DNA from: Gyrodactylus bullatarudis
Lineage: Eukaryota; Platyhelminthes; Monogenea; Gyrodactylidea; Gyrodactylidae
DNA: 64,000 nt
Reading direction: 5' to 3'
NCBI GenBank assembly: GCA_012064415.1
Contig: SSNU01000037.1
Span: 62,001 to 126,000, forward strand
The notes beneath the pieces were generated by a model that saw only the letters and a list, made by a program, of their open reading frames with translations, did no database searches and had not been told where the DNA came from. Of this stretch, positions 1 through 12,558 are shown piece by piece (position 1 is the first letter of the stretch; each line of letters opens with the position of its first letter). The translations under genes were made by a program, and so were the position numbers.

Positions 1-817
1 AACTGTTTTTCAATCACCTTATTACGGTTCTGTTCCTTTTTGTTACTCGGTGTACTATTTATGCAGCCCATGATATTCTAGGAGGACTTTCCTATTCCAA
101 AACTTGAATAAACTAAGATTTTCTCAGAATGACACTTTCTCTCAAATGCATACATGCTATACTCTGAGGGAAATACATCTAGGACATGACAAAACCTTGG
201 TAACGTGGAATAAGCAAAGAGATTTCTGAAAGGACTGTAATTTTCTCTCTGAGAAAAGCTATCGTTAAAAATATTCTCTTTAATTTAATAGGGATATTAG
301 GATTGATATTTCCTTCATGTAATTCAATCTAGAGAATATCTTTATTCTGAATATTCAATCTTGAACAAAGACAATTTTTTGAGAGGCTAAATTGATTTAA
401 ACTTGGATTATACAAAATTGATATTGTTTAGATTAGTGAATCTCAAATGGCTTTACAACAGTTAGAAATAAAAATTAATTACTAAATTGATAGTATACTT
501 ATATTTGTAAAAAATATTACCACCTCTAATATTACTTAAATTTTACAAGTACTAAATGTAATGATAATGATGCAATGAGTAAACTATTTTTATTTCATCT
601 TTAGAATTGAACTGAGATAATAAAAATTTAATGATTCAAGTTATAAGCCTTAAAATTTGTAAATATACTATTAATACAGTTTCTAAATAAATTTTGCAGT
701 GAAATTTTTAAAGTTGAAAATACCGCAAAATACTATATGATCTTTTTAGAAAAAATAATTCTATTGAAAAAAGTTTAAATAAATTCGATTTATAAAAATT
801 TCGTATAGATGTAAAAA
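1..817. other. Intergenic DNA, no gene seen
   Basis: AT-rich sequence with stops in all frames and no recognisable domain. It must hold the promoter of the gene starting at 818, but I see no clear TATA or initiator element. Confidence 0.6.
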
Positions 818-3800
818 ATGTATTCCAAAAATCATCATATCAATGAAGTAAATAGATTAATCAGAGGATTTTCGGATGGAAATATCTTCAAAACTAAAGT
901 TGACGAATACTTTGTTGAAAATGACATAGTTAACCATCAAAAAGATGAAATTCTTTTCGAAATTATGAATATAAACCATAGCACTATTAGCTACTTTGCA
1001 GAAATTGTCATTATTCCTGAAGTTCTTCAGCAGGTAAATTACTATAACTATTCCAGAAACCTGAACTTTTCTTCAAATATAGACTTGTTATTGAGAATTA
1101 TCAAAAACAGCTGCTGAATCAATGCAGAAAAGATTTCTTCAAGCTTTCTTTCTTCATCAATTTGATTTCTATTGCTCACGAAGTAGAGAGTGCAGGCATA
1201 AATTCTGAAGACCTTCAAAAGCTCTTAATCAAATTGAAAGAGAGCGAGTTTAGTCCTGAAGAGATAATATTCGCAGTCGGCTACATGAGTATCTACATTT
1301 ATCATAACTTTCAACCGCATGATAGTCTCGCAGACAATCTATTCTTAAGAAAATGTATCAAATTACATAAGCATCCCTTGCATGATTTTCCCTTTGAGGA
1401 ATTTCTGATCAAGATTTCTTCGGAGAAAATTGAATTCCAAATACTAGAAAACATGAATATTACTGATAGTCTTACCATAAAAAGTCTAAGATACGCTCAG
1501 GCTTTAATTAAAGAGTTAGTCCTAAATGAAAAGACTCCCGTGTTTACCGATGAAGAGAATGTCTCCATTTGTTTGCGCTCTATTGCTGATAATGATTCTA
1601 ATACTAAATGCTTTCTATTTACATGGCTTCAACAAAAGGATGTAAATTTATCAAAAAATGCAAAGATTATTAGTTTTTTCAACTCTAGAATTAAATCAGT
1701 TGTTGAAAGTCTCACAGAGGAGAATATTAGTGATCTCATAGAACTTTTCCTAGACTTTATCACCATATGTGAAGAGGAAACTTTCCACCAAATCACTGAT
1801 TTAATTATCAAAATGTACTCAGTCATTCCAGATCCGGTTAAAGGAAATATATTTGTCAAAACATTCAGAAAAGGATTTGATCCCTTGACTAGTCGATCGA
1901 AAGACTATGAATCAATTTACTCTGGAATGTCATTCAAACTCTTTCAACGTCTTAGTACGAATATGAACCAAGAAATGGTTCTTGATTTATACATTATCAC
2001 GCTATTGTCTCCGAGAAGATTTTTCAATGATTTTATTACAAAAATATTTCAAGAATCTAATGGAAAATCTATAAAGGAATCATTCGTTCAAATACTAGAG
2101 AGTTATCCCGTCATCCAGAATTTTCTCTCTTTGCCTATTCTCAAAAATGGAGATTTGTGAGTCAAATTTTCCAAAAATTTTTGATTCATTTCTAAAAATC
2201 ATTTTTCTATTCAAATCAAGATCTGATTTATTTTTCAAGGGAAATTTTCTTAAGATAGATGAATCTAGAATCGAATAAGAGTTCAAAGTATCCACCTCTT
2301 AATAAGACTTTACAAATCTCTGGATCTAATTTTTTACATTATCTCATTATTCATGAATAGGGCATTAATTTTGCTCATTTTGGATGTGATCAATAGAATC
2401 CCATACGAATTAGTCGGTATGATTCTCTGTCCTCTGAGATCTCTGATAACTATGGAAAATTTGCTACTACATTCCCGCTACATATCAGTAATTATTTCAG
2501 ATAAAATTCTTAATTCTCATTGGTAGATTTATCTTTGCTATTTTCTTGCCAGAAAATGCTCGTTTATTTTAAAACATTTTCACATACAACTCAACCCAAT
2601 CTATATCATTCTTTTTTTCCTTGATTTTTCTGTAACATAGATCCTCAATATTGACAATTTTGCATTTTTGAAAGTTTCACTTTTCTAAAAAGCTAGACAG
2701 AAACAACAGTGACACATTCGAATCAACTTTTTGCCAACTTGTTTTCTAGTAGTTAGTAGGCCAAATTGAAGCTCATATTTCTCAAACTTTTGCAATCTTT
2801 CAAAAAATCAAGTATTCTCGCTTTTTGAATAATCTATTTTCCCTCTATTCGTTATTTTCAAGCTTCTTAAGAAAATACTCTTTTCTAGTGATGACGGAAA
2901 ATTTATTTGGAGGATTTGAAGGCATGATGAATACAGTAGTTAGGGATAAAGCATTAATCCTGCCAGATCTCATAAGACTTTTTTAAACATTGACTTGATT
3001 TATACATTCAATCAACAAAATCAATTGATCGATACATCAAGAGAAGACCAAATATGAAGTTGTCTATAATTATGGAACCTATAAGAGAAACCTCATTCCC
3101 TTCCAGATTGCATAGTCAAACCAATCGACTAAAATTAGAGCATTTTCAAAATAACTAATCTCTCTGTCAGTTGTCTTTTCTTCCCGGTCCCCCTACCCCT
3201 TTTGAAGCCAAAATTAGCCAAATCTCATTTTGTCATTTCTCTGGTAATATTAAAATTTTAACCGAATAAACAGCATCCAATCTAATTATTATTATACTGA
3301 TTATTAATTAATAAAACGGATAAATCTCTTGATAATTTATTTTTTCTTTAGATTTATCAAGGATCTCGTCCTAAAATCCAAGCTGAACTATTTACCTTTG
3401 ACAAAGAGACGTGACAGCATAAAATGGTTCATTCAAAAGTTGACATTGCCCAATATTGACTTGTTCGATATTGAACGAACCTCTATGGAAGATGAGATTC
3501 ATTTACAGTTCTACACAAATGTTTATAGTGACATCTTTGGGAAGTTCGATGAGACCAGAGTACTATTGCCCATCTTCCAGTCCATTTGCCAAATGAAGAA
3601 GAGTCTAGCAACGTTCGATCATGAACTTTTACTCTTTGTCATATTAACATCTCAAATTACAAAATCTCAAGAACGTAAAATCTGGACTCAAACAATTAGT
3701 GATTTCATTTCAGATCTAGACGAAACTGCAATCACTTCCAAAACTGTTTTGATGCTTCTGCAAGACCTTTCATTTGGCCAGGAATCAATAAAGTCAATGT

Positions 3801-4178
3801 CTCTATCCAAACTCTTTTGCTGCAATCAGGAATTGAACGTCATTATTGGGGAAAGGAACTTTTACAAACTTGTTTCTTACGCCATCAAAAATACATCTCA
3901 AAATCAGTCAGGTGATAATATGCCCTTGGAATATTCCAATGAACAAAAATCTTTTGTAGCCCTAACAATAATACGAGTAAGTTTTATTCTTATCAAAATT
4001 TTTCTTTTAGTTATTCTATGAATTTCCCGAGAACCATGATCTCTGTGTCCTTCTACCGGCTGTTTGCACATTGAAAAGATTCCTGAGCCAACTTGATCTA
4101 GAAAAGGTTTGCCAGTACTTTGATAGCTTGCATATTGACACCAAAAAGGTATCTCTCCTTCTACTAGACAACAAATAA
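818..4178 (+). CDS. Unrecognised 702-aa helical protein, four exons
   Basis: Exons 818-1033, 1057-2156, 3352-3976 and 4011-4178 join in phase at GT-AG sites to 703 codons including the TAA stop. Introns are 23, 1195 and 34 nt. The start is the first ATG of the open frame, and there is no signal peptide or membrane segment. The protein is acidic-basic mixed, Leu/Ile/Phe-rich and looks all-helical throughout, like a HEAT/ARM-type or scaffold protein, but I do not recognise the family and assign no function. Exon 4 is read from the frame carrying LFYEFPENHDLC after the 34-nt intron. The first junction is the weakest part of the model: either a 23-nt intron or a frameshift sits there. The next gene starts 153 nt downstream on the same strand, so the 3' UTR must be short; an AATAAA overlaps the stop at about 4172. 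Confidence 0.7.
2157..3351 (+). other. Intron 2 of the 818-4178 gene
   Basis: Donor GTGAGT at 2157, acceptor TTTCTTTAG ending at 3351. The flanking codon is restored as TT|A (Leu) and the frame continues into FIKDLVLKSK. No coding potential or repeat seen inside. Confidence 0.65.
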
Positions 4179-4330
4179 AGAGTTGATTACTTCAGAGTAT
4201 ATTGATGTATAATAAAAATTTGAATTACCACAAAAATTGTACTTGAATTTAAAACAAATTTGTGCTAGCTTTTTATCGTTTACTCTCTCTCTCTTCATCC
4301 GGAAATTTGGTTTTGAAAAAGTCCTTTACA

Positions 4331-7300
4331 ATGTCTATTACGCTAAAGAATCTTTTAGACAGGAAAGAAAACCAAGAATGTGCTGATTGTAAGGAAAACC
4401 ATGTGATTGCTGCATCAATGCGTCTGGGCGTTTTTCTCTGTGAGAATTGTTCAGGTGAGTTAGTGTAAATTCAACTAATTCCATCTCTCATATTATAAGG
4501 AGTTCATCGTGATTTCAATGAGGACGTTAGAAACTTGTCTAGTGCTCAAAACGGAGCTTCCTGGAGTGTTTCGGTCTTTTCAGCCTTTATCGAGACTGGC
4601 AACAATAAGGTTGTTAATGAGAAATTAGAAGCTGAATTTCCTTTTTTTTACCAACGACCTTGGTCAAATGACTGCCCCAATCCCATAAGAGACGCCTTCT
4701 TCAAGGATAAATACATTAACAAATGTTTTGTCGAGAAAGCTGTTGAGAAGGGATTGCAAAAGCATTTCCGCTCAACGCAAACTTCAATGATACTCCAAAA
4801 GAAACTCAGAGATACTAAAAAGTTTATGCCGCGAAAATTTGAGATTGACGTTAATCGAGGAATAATCCAGTATTTCGTCAATAGCAACGATACAGCTCCC
4901 AAGGAGATCATTCCTCTTGATAGGATGAACATGTTTTTTATAAATCATACGCATTGGGAAATGTTGAGCAATGTTGCTGTGATCCAATTCACTCAGGATG
5001 ATGTTATGCGTTCAATTTATGTCCGAACTATCGATAGCAAGCCAATTACTGACTTTTTCAACAATGTTCGCTACGGCAAGGATTGCATAATCAAGATGAA
5101 TCAAGCCGGAATGGGTTGCGTATTGGAGAATATCTCGGAATATCTCACATTTAACATTCTCTTAGCTGGGAACCTGTACAAAACTGGACCTAAACAAGGT
5201 AAGCTCGACATATTCTCAATTCATTTAACAAGACTCTTGGGATTTCATTTAAGATAGACAGCTGATTTTATTGAAGAATTTTTACTGAGAGATGAAATTA
5301 TAGTCTATATTCTACAATCTATGTTTTTTAATGTAAACTATTGATCGAATCGAAATTTTCTTATGAATATTCTATCTCTTTCATGATTCAGTAATAATAA
5401 TAATCCATCGAATATTCAAGGATATATATATTATATAGGCTTCTACATAAAAGTTATGTTTATAAATTAGTCTTTCCAACTGTATGCAATGCATGCATGT
5501 AATGAAACTATGCTATTAGTATATCATAACTGTATATGATAAAGTTAAGGCATGCTCACAAAACTGAAGAGAAGAAATTTATCAATGCACCATACAAGAG
5601 GTTTTCTTGAAATGTTATAGGAATTCTTCGAGATTCTCTCAATAAGGTTTTCACTATATTGAGAAATAACTTATTAGTAAATTACTAGGGCAACCAAAAA
5701 AATAAAAATTTTCTCTTGAATTAAATGTTTTACCGGTGATCTATAGGACTTTGCATGGTATGGATACACACTAGTTCAATTTTTCAAATCGAATTTTCAT
5801 TAAAACTATTTCCAAACACTCAAGAACTTTTACAAATGATAAAAATTTTCTATCATCATTGCTTAAGGATGTTTATCCAATGAATTAAGTTTAACCCTCT
5901 CGTACCCAAAAAATTTAGGCAATTTGTAAATGAACTAAAAGAACCGGCATTGATTGCGAAATTGGATGACGGAATGGTCGCGGTGCAGATCATGAGAGGC
6001 CTTGACAACCATAAAATCATTTCGAGAATCACGGAAATGGATGAAGAAGCATCTCTCACGGTGGTTATTAAGAAAGTCGAAGCACTAGAGAAGAAGATAG
6101 GCAATGAGGTGTCTCAGGCTCTCAGACACAAACCTGAGGACCATCCGCAGGTCAATGCTATGTTGTCCAAAACAAGGTACTCGCGTAAAAACCCCTTTTG
6201 TCTCACATGCAAGAAGAAGGAATATCATCCCGAATGCATCAAGAAGTACACCACTTGTCACCAATGCAAAAAGAAGGGTCACTATGCCAGGCAATGCCCT
6301 AAGGTCCATGTGAATGAGATTGATGGTGCTATGGTGGAAAGTAATATGACGGAATTATCAATAAAACATAATGCTTTGTACCCTTTTGTCTGTTCATTGA
6401 AATATGTTGAGATTGAATTTATCAGTCAAAAGGTGACCACTAACTTTCTTGTTGATAGTGGCAGTGCAGTCAATTTTTTCCCAAGATGGTTTGCCCAAGT
6501 GAACAAATTTAGTATGGAGGCTATAAAGCCAGTGATTCAAGTCGGTGCTGTAAATCGGGCGATGATCACAGTCGATACCATTGCCAGGGATGTGAGATAA
6601 AACACAAAGATTTAGTGTGCACCCGCTCCTTTTTGGTCTCGGATTTGAATAAGTTCATACTCAACCGGGAAACGTGTGAGGCCCTGGATGTATCACTTTC
6701 ACTTGTAGACGTCAATCACGTGAGAATAATGGAGGGCACTTTTGTTGCTAGCCTACCGCTAGCCCATCCAATCGACAAAAAGAAGCTAATTTTTCACCAC
6801 AAGAATGTACCGGTATCACTCATGCCTAAGGTTGAACTCATTTTAAAGGAGTGGCTTTCGAAAGGAATCATTGTACCTGTAGAGAACCCGGTCATGGCTG
6901 CGCCTTTGTCCATTGCGCTAAAAAAATGAGGAGATCAGACTAACGAGTGGATATCATAAGACAGCTAATCTATTTATTAATCCGGGAACCTACCCTACCC
7001 CCAGAATGGAGGAATGTTGTCCAAAGTCGCTGGATGTAAGTACTACTCGGTGTTGGATCTTTCAGATGCCTATCATCAAATCAACTTAGATGAGGAGTCT
7101 CAATATCTGACCTGTATATCCACACATCTGGGGTACTTTCAATTTACTAAATTGCAGTTTGGGTTGTCATCTGCCCCGAGAATTTTTCAAGAGGCTATGA
7201 ATAGGGCACTGGCTGGAATCCCATACATGGCGGTATTTCAGGATGGTATCATAATTGGTGGAAGATCGCTAGCAGAGCATGATGAGGTTTACAGTATGAT

Positions 7301-10300
7301 TTGTGAAAGGTTAAAGAAGTATGAGTTTAGAATTAACCCCCAGAAGTTGCAAAAGTGTAATCAAAAGATTCAATTCATGGGCTATATCATTGCGAATGGC
7401 GAAGTATCATCTGACCCTAGCAAAGTCACGAAGATCAAAAATTTAGGCACCCCTCAGAATAAAACTCAGTTACAAAGTCTCTTGGGAATGTTACAGTACT
7501 ATGGAATGTTGTGTGGTGGATACTCTCAAACTTTTAGCAAAATTTTAAGTCTGTTACAGAAGGATGTGGAATGGCATTGGTCGGACGATACTAACCAAAA
7601 TTGCCGAAGATAGTGTTATAATTTATGACCCCAGCCGGACACTTTATTTAAGCACAGATGCATCGGCTGATGGTTTGGGAGCAGTTATTTCGTATGAGGT
7701 GGTTCGTAGACTGCTCAAACCGGCAGAAAAGAAATATTAGAATTTAGAGCGTGAAGCTTTAGCAATTGTATATGGGGTGAGGAGGTTTTACAGATATCTG
7801 ATTGGTAACAAATTTATAATCCAAATAGACCACTCCCCACTTCAGTATATATTTATGGATCATACGGAGAATAGAAGAGTATCCTCCAGAGTTGATGGCT
7901 GGAAACAATGGCTCCCCCTTTTCAATTATGAAATCAGAAGGTGAACGTATGTCAAGACCTGATGCCTTATCCAGAGTGGGAGTAAAAGAGGAAGTTTATG
8001 AAACCAATGATGATTATTTCGTAATTCCACAGGTCAATGTTGTGTATCCTGATACCTCTCACGAAATGATGTTATGTGCGATCAGAGAAGCTGATGACCC
8101 TGTGTATCAACTACTCGTTAAGAAAATTGGTCTAAAGTGGAAAGGCAATACCAAAATGCTGGCTGAATAAACTCAGCTGAAAGAGGATCTGTATGTTGAT
8201 GATGGAGTTGTCTACCTGGGAGATAGAGTGGTGATCCCGAAGCCGGTCAGAATGCAAGTGCTGGAAGCCTTATACACCAATCATCCGGGACGGGATGCGA
8301 TGCGATGTACGGTTTGGCAAAGAAGTACTGCTGGTGGCCCGGTATGTACTATGATGTGAAAAAGTGGGTGAACAGTTGCTTAATGTGTCAAAGGAATCGC
8401 AGACGTCGCCTAAATATGAACTTGGGAACTTGGGCGGAAGTTGATGTCTGTATGAACCGAGTGCATGTAGATATTGCTCATCTGGATGGCAGATCGGTAC
8501 TAGTTTATATCGATGCATTCTCCAAATGGGTACAGATGAAGACCCTATTGTCACTGTCAGCAGCTCATTCGGTGGAACCACTGCATGAAATCTTCCAGCT
8601 GGTGGGATATCCCAAGGTCCTAGTTTCGGATAATGGCACGAACTTTGTGGCCGCTCAAATGAGGGAATATGCTGAGGCCAAAAACATTCAGCTGTGTCAA
8701 ACCCCACCAGGTCATCACCAGTCTAATGGCATAGTGGAGTCGCTCATCCGAGATCTACGAATGTTCCTTGCGAAGACAATTATAGCAGATGTAAAAAAGG
8801 CAATCAATGAATTCGTTGCCCATCGAAACTCCTTGCCTAACACAAAGGGAGTTGTACCTAATGAAGTTCTCTTCACCTTCAGACCCAAAACTGAAATGGA
8901 GCTCTTATTGACGGATCGTACAGATGTAGTGAACCAGAAGTCAGCTTTGATTTTTGTGGAAGGGAAAGGATGGACAGGTCCCATAATGGTCACTAAAAAT
9001 TCGCAGCATACCTGGCGTGACGAGATGGGAAGACTGGTTCATGACGCTGATGTGATACCCGCTCAACAAGGCACTGCCTTACCCTCTCCTACTCTTGAGT
9101 ACACCCGTAATGATCACCGGGACTCAGGTGAAGAGAATGGCAAGTCCACCAAACCAGCAAGAATCAGGAAAGCAACCAACCATCTTATTGAGAACTGTTC
9201 GACAACTTTCGGAGGGGATGATTTAGTGGGCAATGATGATTCAAACAAACGATAATTAAGAAATATGTATATTTGTTTATATATGATTAACAGCTATTAC
9301 ATTTTTCAAATATAACTTGTATGTAACCATCTCACGTTGTTTGTCACTTGTGTGTTCCACTTTAACAAGAATCATTAAATGAAGAATATCATGATGATTT
9401 TAAAGGTAGCGGCCTTCGATTTTTGTATTGAAGTCGTATCCTGAGTGCAAATTCTAGCGTATAATATCATTGTTTTATTAATTTTTTATTGTTTCTGAGA
9501 TTGTAAAGGAGGTTCTTGATTATTTTAATGCAAATAAATATTTTCAAGATGTAAATTCAAAAAGGCAAAAAAAGGATTTTTCGTTTGAAAAAAGGCAAAC
9601 TCAACTCTTGAACCAAGCGAACAGGAGATTTTTTAATGACATAATATACTTGTATTGATCAATGGACAAAAGAGGCATCTGGTTGCCCTACTTATTACTA
9701 ATAACAATGGTAATATAACTTGATGAAAATAATTTGGGCGCATGTTTTATTCTTCTTATGAAGTGAGATTTTTTTAGCACTAAAAAGTAATTTACCTTTT
9801 TCGCTACCTTTAGTTATTTTCAATTTTTACTTTTCTAACTTAGACTAGTTAAAACTGTAAAAGTGTTCAATTCGTAGAGCTTTCACTCTTGTGAAATGCC
9901 TGTAATATATATAAAAGCTTTTTTGACTCTTGAAGAAACGAAATTGATTTGCAAAACATGCAAATATAAATTGAATCAACAACATCCAATGATCGAAAAA
10001 GATTCTTTTCTCAACCGGAAATGCAAGCCTCTACTCCCACTCGAAAACGAAACGCATCGACATCACCCCAACAACCTAAAGCGAGGAGAAAACGGGGGAC
10101 GAAGGCAGCAACGGGTTCCCAGCAAATCCACAAATTCTTCACAGCAAACAAACAGTGAAGAAGCCGATCCCCTTGGTCAACAACACGAACAGAATCCCCA
10201 TTGGTCCGAAACAAATGAATAATTGCTATTGGTCAAGACAGCCCTTTCATGTTCTTGTAATATATATATATATCTGCTAAAGTCGGTGTAAGGTCTGAAG

Positions 10301-11506
10301 AGAGCCGACGAAAATAAAAGCTTTTATTCACCTAACCTCTCTCGTCGTTCTAACTACCAGCATGACCATTAGTCAGCGCCCCCAGAATATTTTCGAGGAA
10401 ATAAGGCAATTGATGTCTCAAAATAAATTGAATAATTGGACTCATATAATATTTGATAATTTGGATAATGTCTTGGCGCTGAACCGGAAAATATCTAACT
10501 CAGTTAAATGGAGAGGATGTTTGAATACCAATGTCTTTTAGATGAAAAATACCTATGGAGGAAAAAAATTATTCTTCTAACTCAATTTTTCGTTAAGTCA
10601 AAATTTACCACCCTACAGTACCAATGCAGCTGTATGGAAAATATCCAATTTATGATCTAGATCATGAAATTTTTTTTAAGTTTTTTCATATGATCATCTG
10701 AGTCATGGCCAATGACTCATAGGATGAACGGACTGTGAAATTTTGAAAGAAATAGCATCAAATTTATTGAATTGCTATTGAAAGTGTTAAAATATGAAAA
10801 TAAAAATTTACTTTTTTCAAAAAACCTCAATATTTTTCTGCGTATCGTCAGGAACACATAAAGAGTTAATTTAACCTCGGATATCAAATCCAATTTTTCC
10901 ATGATCGCAATAATTAATTTAATTTCTATAGACTCCATATAGAATCATATTTATTTTTCATATTTCCTAGACGTTTTATTTCCTTAAAAATCAGGCTAGT
11001 GCCGAGCTAGTGCTAACTTATCTGCCTATACCTTTTCTATAGCCTTTCTGTCCTACGTATGAAACTAAGCAGTTTTTCCTATAAAACCAAATGTTTTCGA
11101 GTTTGTTCTGATACACAAAATCTCTACACAAAAATACCATTTCTTATAACTGGAAAAATCTTGTAACAAATCTATTTTATAAATAACGAATTTTTTATTC
11201 AAATTAGGCTCAGCATGGAGAAAACGATGGTTCATACTAGTGGATCACTCACTCTTTTATTATGATAATCCTGACGATCCTGTTGCCAAGGGAGAAATTC
11301 AGATCAGCTACGAATCAAAATCAAGAATTTTCGAAGGTCTACCTCAAGGCTGGAAGCCCGCTGCTTTTGCCCCATATTACTTTTACTACAAAAGTCAAGA
11401 TAGAGAATATGTCATGGCCTCTGACTCGAGGGACGCTATCGATCAATGGATCCGAGCCATTGACACTGTCACAAGGACACCCCTCTCCCCATATAAAAAG
11501 TATTAG
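4331..11506 (+). CDS. ADAP: ArfGAP with dual PH domains (ADAP / centaurin-alpha)
   Basis: Exons 4331-4454, 4500-5198 and 11208-11506 join to 374 codons (373 aa), about the usual ADAP length. The N-terminal ArfGAP zinc finger is C-x2-C-x16-C-x2-C (CADC...CENC) followed by SGVHRDF, which holds the arginine used for GTP hydrolysis. Two PH domains follow, about residues 125-235 and 250-365. The second opens with YKTGPKQ, then a Trp-Arg-Lys-Arg-Trp-Phe strand, then DNPDDPVAKGEI, close to the ADAP pattern. By family knowledge it binds PIP3 or IP4, is recruited to membranes and acts on Arf6. Oddity: the usual Trp-Ala-Ser between the cysteine pairs is Ala-Ala-Ser here. Introns are 45 nt and 6009 nt; the second hosts a retroelement. 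The tail faces SEC61A. Confidence 0.93.
5199..5882 (+). other. ADAP intron 2, 5' part
   Basis: Starts with donor GTAAGC at 5199. AT-rich, no coding signal. I looked here for a 5' LTR matching sequence downstream of the integrase and found none. Confidence 0.5.
5883..6598 (+). pseudogene. gag C-terminus and aspartic protease remnant
   Basis: The frame has a capsid-like helical part, then a CCHC knuckle (CHQCKKKGHYARQC, about 6255-6296) preceded by a second Cys/His cluster, then the retroviral-type protease motif FLVDSGSAVNFF (about 6448-6483), where DSG is the catalytic triplet. The frame ends at TAA 6598, before the protease domain would normally finish. Confidence 0.82.
6615..8168 (+). pseudogene. 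Reverse transcriptase and RNase H remnant
   Basis: The RT fingers and palm are spread over two open frames (6615-6926, then from about 6930 to 7613). Recognisable blocks are VLDLSDAYHQI and LQFGLSSAPRIFQEAM. The YxDD active site reads FQDG near 7234, so a metal-binding Asp is lost. RNase H follows (STDASADGLGAVIS, then LEREALAIVYGVRRF after an in-frame TAG at 7738, then DHSPLQYI and RPDALSRV). Stops and the lost Asp make this copy inactive. Confidence 0.85.
8200..9255 (+). pseudogene. Ty3/gypsy integrase remnant
   Basis: The HHCC zinc finger begins NHPGRDAMR near 8278 and continues after a frameshift as YCWWPGMYYDVKKWV...CLMC. The DDE core is visible: Asp in VHVDIAHLDG, Asp in VSDNGTNF, Glu in SNGIVESLIRDL. 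The C-terminal part after about residue 200 is variable and ends with TAA at 9253-9255. The 8305-9255 frame is the longest intact piece of the element. Confidence 0.87.
9256..9995 (+). other. ADAP intron 2, between retroelement and GC-richer island
   Basis: AT-rich, no gene. Contains GCAAATAAATA near 9530, a possible element poly(A) signal, and a duplicated GGCAAA-A-rich segment at 9560-9600. No copy of a left LTR found. Confidence 0.4.
10000..10560 (+). other. GC-richer island with TATA box and two short ORFs
   Basis: The block differs in composition from the AT-rich intron. It contains a 45-codon ORF (10021-10158) whose protein is Arg/Lys/Ser-rich and ends with SQQIHKFF, close to a PCNA-interacting (PIP) box. 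A TATATATATATAT tract lies at about 10259. A GTCGG/CCGAC hairpin and an AATAAA follow near 10280-10320. A 58-codon ORF from ATG 10362 to a stop near 10540 begins MTISQRPQNIFEEIRQLM. It could be an LTR or end fragment of a second retroelement, or the promoter and first exon of a captured gene. I do not recognise the proteins. Confidence 0.35.
10561..11207 (+). other. ADAP intron 2, 3' part
   Basis: AT-rich, nothing recognised. Ends with acceptor AAATTAG at 11207, after which the PH2 exon begins. Confidence 0.5.
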
Positions 11507-12558
11507 CTTGGACATCTTGAATCAAGTGTCTCGATTCTTTGGTCACAGAAGCTCTGTGCAAAAATTAATTTTTTCATAGATATTTTATTTACGATGTAAT
11601 ATTTTTATATTAAATATTTTTCACCATTTTACTTATTCCCGTTAATTATTCAAGTTAAACCAGAGTGCCCAAAAAATCTTTTTAGATGGGAATGAAATAG
11701 GCGATAATAATTTAATTAGTCATTTACCCGAATAGTGATCGATTCAAGATACATTCGAAAAACTTCAATGAGCTAAATTATTGTATTCAATAATTAGTAG
11801 AATTCATATAAAAGAACATTATGAACAACTTGGAAGCGGAATATCAAATGACTTGCTTACAATAAGAGTCTTTCACTAGGTTACAGGGTGTCACACTGAC
11901 GCTACTCTTCTCTTAACTCACGCTCATTACTTTGAAGTTTTTAAAATGAATACTTTGATTGATCAGAAAATATTACGGAAATGTTTATAGCGAAAGAATA
12001 ATGGAAATACAGTGAATTCTTTAGTAGAATTATTAAGGAATGAGTAATTCAAACTCTGGGCCATAAGAACTGAATTTAATAAATATTATAAAAATGTATT
12101 TTTGAATGAAACAGTATCGAAGAAAAATCCATAAAATTTTGATATTTATTTTGCTATTATTAACAAATGAATATAATATACAAATGAGCATAAATGAGGA
12201 TCGAATTCAAACTCCTTTAATATATATTAGTTTATGATTATAAGGAAAACGAGGCCAGGAATAATGGTGATACTGATTGGATCACTTGGAAAATGAACAA
12301 AATCTTCATTTTTCAAAATTCTTTCAGGCTTCATTTATTTATTATGGTTCAAAAAAACACACACGACAAGGGTAGAAAATCTAATAATACATAATAACAA
12401 CAAATTCCAAATCATTCATTACCATATAAATGAGTAGTAGGGTGGGGCAGGAAAAAACGAGCGTGTGTGTTTGTGGTAGTTCAATGATTTTGTGGCGTAA
12501 ATGGGATCATTTTGGTAGAATAATTATTCAAATTATAAAGAATTAAAAATAAGGTAGC
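11507..12558. other. Convergent intergenic region of ADAP and SEC61A
   Basis: Holds both 3' UTRs. On the minus strand AATAAA motifs (TTTATT at 12334-12343) lie about 220 nt past the SEC61A stop. A GTGTGTGTTTGTGG stretch lies near 12462. No gene seen. Confidence 0.5.

Larger units (their letters stand above)
5883..9255 (+). mobile_element. Degenerate Ty3/gypsy retrotransposon in ADAP intron
   Basis: Order is gag zinc knuckle, protease, reverse transcriptase, RNase H, integrase, which defines Ty3/gypsy. Base composition is richer in G+C than the surrounding intron. The reading frame is broken by stops near 6598, 6926, 7611, 7738 and 8168 and a shift near 8285. Gag is truncated at the left: an in-frame stop lies at about 5879 and no N-terminal gag is present. 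I found no LTR pair. It lies in the same orientation as ADAP but inside a spliced intron, so it should be removed from the mRNA. An old, inactive copy. Confidence 0.9.

Noticed and set aside
818..1117. Separate 99-aa gene
   Set aside because: Its last codons are better read as a short intron; the following frame continues directly into the larger gene.
8270..8993. Antisense ORFs over the integrase
   Set aside because: Shadows of the integrase frame on the opposite strand.
10290..10320. CTGAAGAG...GACGAAAAT looked like a hammerhead core
   Set aside because: Stem II would have only one or two pairs and no GAAAC plus cleavage triplet follows; the stretch is better explained by the GTCGG/CCGAC hairpin.
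5199..11207. LTR pair flanking the gypsy element
   Set aside because: No sequence left of 5883 recurs right of 9255; the element seems truncated at both ends.
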